A stretch of 64,000 nt of DNA from Portulaca oleracea (taxonomy: Eukaryota; Streptophyta; Magnoliopsida; Caryophyllales; Portulacaceae). Positions within the stretch are counted from its first letter, which is position 1. Each line of letters begins with the position of its first letter. Made by a program: the position numbers and the translations under genes. The stretch spans positions 45,278,513 to 45,342,512 of the forward strand of contig CM055870.1 in the NCBI GenBank assembly GCA_029582165.1, in the 5' to 3' direction. Of the stretch, positions 11,101 through 20,036 are shown piece by piece. The notes under the pieces were generated by a model, which was given only the letters and a program-made list of their open reading frames with translations, searched no databases and was not told the DNA's origin.

Positions 11101-14100
11101 TGAGGTAAAAAGAAAATTAAGGTAAAAAATTTGTAATTTACCTAAATTACCCCTATTTTAATTGAAGATAATAGTTATTGGAATTGTAAAAGGTGATAAA
11201 TGAATTTATTAATTAGGGTCAGAAAAGAAATTACAATTGTTGGCATTATAAATAAAACAAATATTTTGGAACAAAGAAGTTAAATAAAAGAACAAATAAA
11301 AAATTGTGATGAAAGTTAGTAATTTTTCATGAGGTAGCCCATAATAAGCGTATACAAATCCTGCCATGATCTTAGCTACCAAACATGTAAATCATTAATT
11401 GCTCTATTATTGTCAATCGGTCAACACCACCATTTGGTGACCACCAACCACTTATATATATATATATATATTATATGTATGCAACCATTTTAGGTATTTA
11501 AGTGGTTGGTCTCCATCTTATGATCTAATACGTCAAAACAAGTACTCCATAATTAATTTAATCAAGACATTTTTTGCAAGCCTCATATCATAAACATTTC
11601 TTAATTGTTGCCAAATCGATGACTTCAATTTCATCAACAAAAATAAAAGAAAAATCGTTGACATCAAACAAATCATAATATGAGTTGTTTCATGTATTCA
11701 CATTTATGCATGTAACAAATTGCTCACTAAAAATAGTTTAACTAACAAATTGCTCACATTTATGCATGTAATTAATAAACACTACACAAGTGCACGCCAA
11801 GAAATCAAATATTCCACCAGATAATCAGGCTGCAAGGCTTGCTAGCTAATACGATTAGTTCTATGTTGGAGTTGAGTGGTCTCAAATATACACCATGGTA
11901 GTTCTTCATAGTAACTTATAGTATATGATATTTACTATTATGTATTCAATACTTACAAGTTTTGATGATATCCCAATTTTATGAATGAATAATATTCTAT
12001 ATGTAAAATTTAACCCTTATATTATTGCATAGAGATAATAGTGCAGCTAAAGTGCCATAATGCGTCTTTGTCCATTTTTAATATTCTATATTCAATATAT
12101 TGTAACATGACAATAATCTACCTTTTGTCCATTTTTAATATTCTATATTCAATATATTGTAACATGACAATAACCTACCTTGTGAGGTTTGAGAGGTTTG
12201 AGAAAATTTAGATGTAATTGCCTTTTTCATATAGAAGTGTATGAAAAGACGATATTCACATATTCACTTCCTAACATTATCAACAAAACTTTGGCTATTA
12301 TATTGATGTGGTTGATATCAATAGAATACTTCCTCCATTAACCCCTTTAGCGGATGTTCTTATATCACAGTTTTCATATATATATATATTTTCAAAATTT
12401 ATAAGATTATTCATTTATGTGTCAATACATTGGTTATAGTTTAATATGATAAATTTATCATTATATATGTTCACATTGTGAAATTTTTAATATTTTATAA
12501 CTAATAAGTGATATTAAAATGACTTTTTAATATGAATATCACTAATAATTTATTATGGGGAGACTTTTATCTAAGTCATTTCAAATGAATTATTAGTCAC
12601 CCATCTATTGATAAATAGTGATCATAAAATTATACGTTTTACGATATATTTATATGGTAAGACGGTCTTACATCAAAATTACTTGGCTAAATAATGGTTT
12701 GGAAGCTGCAATTTGCACATGCATAATCTCGTCAAATCATTTAATTCTGTACGGGAGCGGCCCCCAAAATCATTTACTACATCAACCTGCACGTGCTTAA
12801 CCTAATTGTTTTATCAAAATATGTTTTCTTTCCAAGATTAGTTTTTACATAAACGCAAGAGATATTTTGATTGAAAAAACAGTGAATAAAATGTCAACTG
12901 CCAATAAAAAATTATTGGACTGAGCTGGATCTGAGTCATAAACAAGCACGTGAAAAAGATTGAAAAACATGAGGAATCTCCTCGCGGGTTTATTATTAGT
13001 TTTTTTTTTGTTTGTTTTCCTCGCCCTGTTCTAAGATATCTCAATTGCATTTAAGATAAACCAATTCTTACACTTCGTTAAAATATTTAAGAGTAATTTG
13101 CCTTATCTTTTCAACTAAACATTTTTCAGTGTTAGTTCTCTCTTGTTCTGAAATGAATAAGTTAAATTCCAAAAAAAAAAAAATTCTGAGAAAACACCTT
13201 CCACACCCCCAAATGACTTTCTAATTAACTTGAATATGAAAAAATTTGTCCCACATAAAATTTATGTCCATTATGAAATAATAAGCATGACATAGAACTG
13301 TCACATTCATAAAACACTACATAGAAATTCAAATGCAGTGAACTTGGCAAAAAAAATTTATTGAAAAATCTACCTAAGCATGCCCACCATTGGATTCAAA
13401 ATAATTGTCAACTCTGCAAAATACACCCTAAGTAAACCATGAAATGGATAAAAACATTCTTCCAAATAAATTTGAACTCATTTTATAATTCAAATTAAAT
13501 AATATTATATAGATAATAACTAATAATAAAAATTTATTATGTTTGAATTTATGTGTTCTATTTTCCGTAATCATACATATATTATACATACTAGTAATAA
13601 AGTATTGTGCGATCCCATGTGATAAAAGTTTGCAAATTGCAACATATTTTAGTGGCGAAAGTTGACTTCAACAGTGAACCACCATAACCACCCTCTCATT
13701 CATTAAGGCCTTGTTCGATCAAATTTAGTTTGTAAAGTAAGAAAAAGATAGGTAATGCAAAATTTTGAATATTTTTCGAAAAATCGGATAAAGTTAGGTA
13801 AAGATAAATCTAATTTACTATTATGCAGACGGATGTATAATTCTAAGCAAACCCCGATAAAAGATCAACCTCCATCCTAAGAAATATCTAAGTTCCAATC
13901 CTTACTTTACTTTCACCACAATTAAGATGTATTTTTCCATTTTTTATTACAACTAGAAGATAAACATCTACGACTATCAAAACTCCAAAGTTGATTGATT
14001 AAGCAAATTCAACGTTGATATGATTGATTAATAAAAGAGAAAAAAGAAAAAAAAGAGGAGAGGAATTAATACCGGTCGAGTTTTCCTACTGAGTCCCATG

Positions 14101-14845
14101 TTGATGATGAAGGCGGCAACAGTAGACAACGGCAACCCTGCTCCAATCGCCCGGAAACCTGCATATCAACAATCCATCAATTTTAACGCCCACAATCAAA
14201 ACAATACCAAATTGTTTTTTTCTTAATATAAACAAGCCGTCTAACTCATTGGACCACTATGTCATATAAATAACCCAACAACCCGATAATGGATAGAAAA
14301 CGGGATTTTAATGACCTAAAGTTGGGTCATCCACAGAATTTACCTGAGAAGCCTGCCATTGAATTCTAGAAACTTTTTCAACTTTGCAAAACACACTCTA
14401 AGGGATAAGAAGAGGATAAATTGAGATTGGCAATAGTACCAAATTGTTGAGTTAGGTACAAATAATAAAAATTTAATACCAAGTACAAAAAAAGGTCCAT
14501 CCCAAGTTCACACCAACTAGAATCAACAAGTACGATTGTATGGGTTAAGGTGGCAGCAAGAAGTAGGAGAAAGGGAAAGGAATAACGGATGCAAAAAAAA
14601 AGTCAATTTACCTTTGAAAGTTTCCCATGGGTAAACAAGGCCGTCTTTGTTCTTGTCGAAAAAAGCGACATGTTTAGCAAGTACGTTCTCTCCAGAACCT
14701 GCTCCATCATTCCAACGTTGTCAATTCCCAAATTCAAAGAAAACCACTTGAAACAACAACAAAAGAAGCAAAAATAAGTTGATTTGAATAGACATTTACC
14801 AACATCTTGGGTGGTAAGCTTGATTTCTTCCTTAGAATCAGCCAT
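8114..14845 (-). CDS. Caleosin-type peroxygenase, six exons
   Basis: Exons on the minus strand are 14845-14800, 14698-14612, 14158-14073, 10568-10474, 8478-8353 and 8264-8114; all introns are GT-AG and phases match, giving 196 residues, the usual size of short caleosins. The family binds haem and calcium and uses hydroperoxides to oxidise unsaturated fatty acids, at lipid droplets or membranes. Residues ~20-45 hold the haem-ligand His (LAKHVAFFD) and one EF-hand ([12 protein letters not shown]). A hydrophobic segment ([17 protein letters not shown]) follows. The second conserved His is in KAKHGSDSG, and [11 protein letters not shown] and VYDGSLF lie near the C terminus. I see no proline knot of the oil-body type, so it resembles the short peroxygenase branch. 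The start at 14845 (MADSKEE) was chosen because upstream residues do not look like the family. No stop or frameshift was found, so the gene appears intact. Confidence 0.93.
9349..9609. repeat. Stowaway-like MITE in caleosin intron 4
   Basis: The left end reads CTCTCTCTGTTTAATATTAA and the right end is its imperfect inverted copy (TTAATATGGAACAACCG). TA dinucleotides flank both ends (9347-9348 and 9610-9611), as expected for the Tc1/mariner target. About 261 bp, AT-rich, with no coding frame. Confidence 0.6.
11037..11280. repeat. Stowaway-like MITE in caleosin intron 3
   Basis: It starts CTACCTCCGTCCCAAAATAT, the classical Stowaway terminus, next to TA. The far end, ATATTTTGGAACAAAGAAGT, is a decayed inverted copy. 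About 244 bp and AT-rich. Confidence 0.65.
11436..11516. repeat. Small fold-back around an AT microsatellite
   Basis: gaccaccaaccactt and aagtggttggtctcc form an inverted pair of about 15 bases on each side of a (TA)n run at about 11453-11471. It lies in caleosin intron 3 and could form a hairpin in the pre-mRNA. Confidence 0.55.
12068..12181. repeat. 57-bp tandem duplication
   Basis: A unit containing tccatttttaatattctata occurs twice, at about 12071 and 12128, with almost no change. It is a local two-copy duplication in caleosin intron 3. Confidence 0.85.
13374..13690 (-). repeat. Unclassified repeat R, copy 1, uninterrupted
   Basis: Read on the minus strand, this segment matches 62943-63902 on the plus strand once the hAT-like insert there is removed. 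Shared landmarks in order are gtcaactttcg, cactaaaat, tatcacatgggatcgcac, actttattactagtat, tttgaattataaaatga and aatggtgggc. A shorter related piece lies at about 14340-14400, on the other side of exon 3. No coding frame or clear termini are visible. Confidence 0.75.
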
Positions 14846-15303
14846 GAAAATGCAATTAACCTCGATGTCTTTGAATATCTGCTTACTTCTTCTGTGTGTT
14901 GAATTGCTTGTGGCAATCAAACAGCAACAAAGAGGAGTATTTTATTCAATTCAGGCGGTTTAAAAGGAGGTTATGATGAGTGAATGAAGGAAGGGAATAA
15001 TAATGAGGATGGAAAAGCAGAAATAAGTGAGGAACACGACGGCAGGGGGGATGCTTTATTTATGGGCTGTGATTTGGGCTTTTTCTTGCCTCTGCCTTTG
15101 CCTTTGTTTATACACTACTTTACGTACACAACATCTCCAACCGCATATGTGACCTGTAATCAAGCATTCTTGCCACGATTCTTTTCTCCCTTTCTTTATT
15201 CATCATCATTTCTCTCGTTCATATTCTTTGTTTAATATCCTTCTTTACACGGTTAAATTAATGGGCCCCATTCTTATTCTCACTTTTTGTTATTTATTAT
15301 ATT

Positions 15304-15870
15304 CTCCCCGTCTTCAATAAATTATTCATATTTGACTAATAAAGTTAAATATTTTACATTTTGACTATTAATTTATCAAGTTATATATTGAGTTATGGAA
15401 ATACTTACAATGGTTGTCAACCATGACAACCACCATAATGAAAACAATATTTATCCATATATGTATCAAATTTTATCTTCGTCATTCATTATTTTAATTT
15501 AAATATATTAACTCTATGTTTTTTCCTAGTAAACAAGCATATTTTGAAAAATATTTATTTTAAATTTTTTTTAAATAAACTAAAATTTTAAAAAATATAT
15601 TTTACAATTTATATTAAATAAACAAGCTAATGGTCAAGGTAAAACTTGGCAAATGTATGAGTAGTATTTATTTTACTTACGATAGTTGTCATGGTTGACA
15701 ACCACCATAAGTGTATCCGTTGAGTTATTATATAAAATTACCAAAAATAGATTTGTGATGAAAATCTTTTTATATAAATGCAATATTATTAGTCATATTA
15801 GATAAAATATGAGAAATGAATGGTCAAACCATAAAAAGATACACTGACAAATTAATTTGGACGGAGAGAG
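15304..15870. repeat. Stowaway-like MITE split by a Mutator-like MITE
   Basis: The left end (ctccccgtcttcaataaatt) and right end (aatttggacggagagag) are an imperfect inverted pair of Stowaway type. The body is interrupted at 15397-15718 by a separate element with its own 10-bp target duplication. Without it, this MITE would be about 235 bp. It lies about 450 bp upstream of the caleosin start codon. Confidence 0.6.
15397..15718. mobile_element. Mutator-like MITE, 322 bp
   Basis: The ends GGAAATACTTACAATGG and (inverted) GGATACACTTATGGTGG continue into ttgtcaaccatgacaac, giving terminal inverted repeats of about 35 bp. ATTGAGTTAT (15387-15396) and GTTGAGTTAT (15719-15728) flank the element, a 9- to 10-bp target duplication as made by Mutator-type transposases. 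There is no coding capacity. Confidence 0.75.
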
Positions 15871-16012
15871 TACAAGATATGAGTTCACACGAGCATTAAT
15901 AAATGTAAGCAGTGGATTGAATTGAGTGATAGCAACTACCTCTATTTGTTTTTTTTAATAGGTAATTTAGGAAGATTGCAGTCAAATTAAAATTGTAAAA
16001 ATAAATAATGTA

Positions 16013-16525
16013 CTCCCTCTGTTCGTTGTATCTGCCTTTTGCCTTTTAAACTAATAATAATTTCTAATGCAAGATTTTAATAAATAAATATAATATTATA
16101 TTTTTTAATATTATTTTTTATTATAAATTTAATAACAATAATTTATATGATAAATTATTATCTATTAAATATATTAAAACAAGACCATCTAAGGGAAATC
16201 CATACCTAGATGGTGAAATTTGGGAGGTTTGATTGCTCCTAACCTACTTCCGAACATAAATAATTGTTGTCAATTAAAAAAATAAATTATTGGGAAATAT
16301 TTTGATTCTACTAAGATTTGAACCTTGGTGGTAAACAATAGAAGATAAGAGTAATTACCATTTGACTACCATCTTTTTTGTAACATTATTGTTATGTACA
16401 AAAATAATATTCTATGAATCATTTTCACATTGAAATTATTATGAGATTAATATATACCATACCAGGATTAATGATAGATAAATGAAAAACTATAATATAA
16501 TTTTATTTAGCAAATAAAGTTTCAA

Positions 16526-16565
<40 letters not shown>

Positions 16566-17428
16566 AGTATTTTTAATTAGTATGTTTTTTGACATATACA
16601 ATTTAAATGAGTATTCAAAAATATTTGTATCATGAAAATATATGAACAAAGATACTACGACATTTTTTAACTAATAAATAAGAATTAGTATCAATAATTT
16701 ACTCCATATTATTTTTTAAATTCAATATAATTAAATTCACTCTCTTTCACTTTTCATCTCACAAAAAAATGAAACACGTCCATTATTTATCATAATTTTG
16801 ATGGTCTTATTGAATTTTCACAAACATTAATTTTTATTCGTGAAATAATAATTAATCTCTGTTTGTTATGAAAAAAAAGTAATGCAACTCGTTTTGATTG
16901 ATATTGTGATTGTTTGACATATATTATTAAATTTTAGAATTAGTAATTATCTTTAAATTTGTGAATATTAGTTATGCGCTACTAAATGTTAATGCTTTAT
17001 AATTTCTTCAACATTTTATATTTTAATTTTTTTATAAAAACATCATAATTTATAAAAAATCTAAAATAGAAATATTTACTATTGTTTTAGAGTGTACGTG
17101 TCTATGTAAAAAATTATAGCACATTGTTGTTGATTTTATTTTCATATTCATAATTATATTTTAATTAACTAAAGTAAAATAAATTATGTAATTAATATTT
17201 TCTAATATATGATCTATATATGTGTGCGTGTGTATGAAAATTGTATATTTTAATATTAATAATTTTAACATATATATTATATTACAAAATAGTATAACAC
17301 ACATGATTATCGATATTTTAATAATTGACAATCTTCCCATGAATGAACGGGATATACACCGCTAGTTCCAATTAAATATTAATAATTAAATTTTTTGCGC
17401 AGAAATATGGACAACAAATAGAAAGAAA
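16013..17428. repeat. Stowaway-like MITE split by a Helitron
   Basis: The left end CTCCCTCTGTTCGTTGTA sits beside TA (16011-16012). A decayed inverted copy (acaacaaatagaaagaaa) ends at 17428 beside TA (17429-17430). The two halves, 152 and about 63 bp, add up to a normal Stowaway length once 16165-17365 is removed. Confidence 0.6.
16165..17365 (+). mobile_element. Non-autonomous Helitron, about 1.2 kb
   Basis: It begins TCTATTAAATATATTAAAAC and ends in CTAG (17362-17365). A short stem (CCCAT...ACGGG, 17336-17351) lies about 10 bases before the end, as in plant Helitrons. The host bases are A before and T after, the expected AT target, with no duplication. The flanks join into a Stowaway MITE, which supports both ends independently. 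No Rep/helicase frame is present, and a long (TA)n run occurs at about 16526-16566. Confidence 0.62.
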
Positions 17429-17431
17429 TAC

Positions 17432-18924
17432 AGATAGTAATTAGTAGAAAGGTTATTTAAATAACTTTAATTATAATTAACTTTTAGTGTTTATTTAATC
17501 AATGTTATATGGACAAAATAAAAGATAATAACTAATATCATTAAAATGATAAAATAAAACAAATCACTTATATTAAAAATCAAGATAAAAAGCAGAGGAA
17601 GCAAATTTTTATGTTTTACCCTTGTGCCGAATAATTTAACATTCTGTTTTTAACTTGAATACAAGGTTGTAATATTACAAACTCAAACATTATTGTGTCA
17701 TGTTCTCTAAAGAAATTAACCTTAGTGTATCATCACAAAAATTTAAAAATTAATAAGAGATCTATCATCAGACCAAAAGGTATGTTCATTCCGAAAATGT
17801 ATTTTCAAACCATGCAATTTAAAATTGAGTTGACTTCTCTAAAATCATGAAAAATTATATAAAGAAAAATTTTCTTTAAAGTTGTGCATGGTAATATTTA
17901 AAAGGTAATACTCTTACGTTAAGGGTCCCCCTCCGCCCACTCGTCCAGACAATATCAAGGAGATAAATCGGGCTAACTCAGTGGGTCGTCATTCCTTTTA
18001 CATTTGTTGCTAAATTTTTCGAGTCGTCATTCGTTTTACATTTGGCACCTTGCGATTTATGCAAAATTCTCAACATATATATGTAGGACCTTGTCGAAAA
18101 TTTTACAGAATTTCAACAGAAGGTGGGGCTATCAAAATTTTAAACAAACACAACAAAATTAATTGACGAAGCTCGTAACAGCCATCGAAATTTACTATTA
18201 TCATATTGTGATAATTGATCATTAGGAATATTTCAATTCAAACTAAAGAAACAATATACAATTGAATTGTGCTTGTATTTCATAAGTCAGGAATCCCCAA
18301 TATAAAAAAAACAAAATTCCAATAGAACCGAACTTTAAAATAAAACTTTAGGGTCCACTACTTGATATTTACTGAATTTCAGCCACCTAAATTTTGATGG
18401 GAGGTGGCACACGGCAAAAGTACGCAAAATTTTGAACATATGTAGAGGATCCTGTTGAAATTATTACAAAATTTTGACAGAAAATGGGGTCGTCGAAATT
18501 CTAGAAAACACAACAAATATTGACAAAGCTCCTAGCACCCGTCAAAATTTGATGAAACAATGAAAATTATAGGAAAAAAATGGTTCTCCCTTCACCATAG
18601 TTAATCCCCCAATTTACTTTCTTTTTCTTCGCCGCCAATCTTATCGATCTCTCTCTTCTATCTCTCAACTCTTCCTCCTCATGATCGGACCAAATCTAGA
18701 CTTCTCCCTTCTAAGTCCCATGAGTAGCAAAGTAGAGAGAAAGAGAGAAGCACTCAAACAGTGATAAATAGGTGATAAGATAGGCAACTACACGCAGATT
18801 TTGGTGTTCGATTGCTCTTCGACACCAGTGTATTATGCTTCGTGACTACGACAAAGGACATTCGTTGACGTCTGAGGTTGACTTGCTACAGGGGAATTCT
18901 TTAGGACTAGTAGATTAAGGTTTA
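17432..18924. other. AT-rich intergenic DNA with a diverged direct repeat
   Basis: No gene is recognised. Two diverged copies of a ~130-bp segment lie at about 18060-18190 and 18424-18560. Both contain, in order, a gcaaaatt...aacatat start, tgtaga/gga, ttacaaaattt/ttacagaattt, a caacaaa stretch and gacgaagct/gacaaagct. Confidence 0.5.
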
Positions 18925-19290
18925 CTATAGTTGGAATTGAGGCCAGAAGCCTTTTACCTTATTATCAATATCATTGATCGTTTCCTCTCGATGAATGTCA
19001 TTCACAAAATGGAGAACCAACTAATGAGCATTATCTCAATGCTCATTACTTGCAAATATAAAGGAATTTGGGCTTTAAATGTACCAAAACTCAGCAACCC
19101 AAAATCCAAAGTTGGGGATTCTATCATTTTATTACTTGCTAAATTGACATAATTTCTTGGTTTTGTTTTAAATGTAAAGGTGAATGACTTTGTTCAAATA
19201 TTTGACAAAAAGGCATATGTTAGGGAGAAAGTGCAGGAGATGGAGAAAGTAATACTAAGAAATTGGAGTTGTACCTAATAGTGCCACACC
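18925..19290 (+). pseudogene. B-type cyclin fragment (pseudogene)
   Basis: The frame at 18931 encodes ELRPEAFYLIINIIDRFLS and LMSIISMLITCKYKGIW, the first half of a cyclin N-terminal box as in mitotic B-type cyclins, which activate CDKs at G2/M. After about 93 bp of non-matching sequence, VNDFVQIFDKKAYVREKVQE and MEKVILRNW (about 19182-19274) continue the box. The gap could be an intron or an insertion: ttaaatgta occurs on both of its sides. There is no start region, no upstream exon and no C-terminal cyclin fold, and the second part ends at a stop after NWSCT. It is best read as a captured or decayed gene fragment next to the Copia LTR. Confidence 0.7.
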
Positions 19291-19352
19291 ATAGATATTC
19301 CTTAATTCATTCATAAATGATTCAACTCAAGCAAATGGTGAAATAGTGAGTA

Positions 19353-19957
19353 TTGTTAGGATTGAAGAATACTCAAGCAACCACAAACAATAGGAAATAA
19401 TAGCGGAACAGAAATCAGAAATTGACACTAGAGGTTAACGTGGAAAAAACTCGAAGCGGAAAAAAAATCCACGGAATCGATGCATTAATAATATGAGGAT
19501 TACAATTACACAGGTTTTGTTTCTCTCTATTGCATGACTTGATAATTTAGGGGGGAGATCTGACCCCATTATATACTAGAAGGCACAAGGGCGAACTAAG
19601 TTAATCTAATAACCTAAATAAGGATGGTCGTCGCAAGAAAAAAAAAAAGAAAAGAGGAAAGCATGCAACGTGACCTTAACCAAGAAGACGCTGGTAGCAT
19701 CCATACTAAAGGCACTGGTAGCGTGCGTCATATCGTGCCTTTTGTGAGAGGTGTTGGCAGCGGCGGCATAGACGCTAGTAGCGTCTAGTTTGTGAGAGAC
19801 GCGCATGAGGGTCGAACAAGAGTCGCTGATGGTATCGGGATGACGCTGCCAGCGTGCCTTCTTTTCTCCCGTAGTAAAGGCGCTGGTGGTGCCATTCTTA
19901 GCGCTGGTGGGGCCTCCTTCTTTATCCCTTCTTCTCATTTGGTGTCCACACACAACA
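19353..19957 (-). repeat. 3' LTR of the minus-strand Copia
   Basis: Read on the minus strand it begins TGTTGTGTGTGG just after the purine tract (ccaagtgggagat, at about 19958-19970) and ends CAATCCTAACA. It contains the taacgtgg...ccacgg block seen in many Copia LTRs, also present in the solo LTR at 23103. Confidence 0.75.
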
Positions 19958-20036
19958 ATCTCCCACTTGGAGACCTGCAAGCCTTTTAGAATCCTCACTT
20001 TTAGCATAAGTTCCCCTAGTGCATCGACTGACCTCT

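Larger units (their letters stand above)
10569..14072 (-). other. Third intron of the caleosin gene, 3.5 kb, repeat-filled
   Basis: It lies between exon 3 (ending ...KTRP) and exon 4 (starting GKGMSLLF). It is far longer than the first, second and fifth introns (101, 453 and 88 bp). It contains a Stowaway-like MITE, a 57-bp tandem duplication, an AT microsatellite inside a small fold-back, and a repeat that recurs inverted at 62943-63902. The fourth intron (8479-10473, 2.0 kb) is likewise swollen by a Stowaway-like element. Confidence 0.85.

Noticed and set aside
13594..13640. CTAGT end in repeat R as a Helitron terminus
   Set aside because: No hairpin precedes it, and similarity between the two copies continues on both sides of it.
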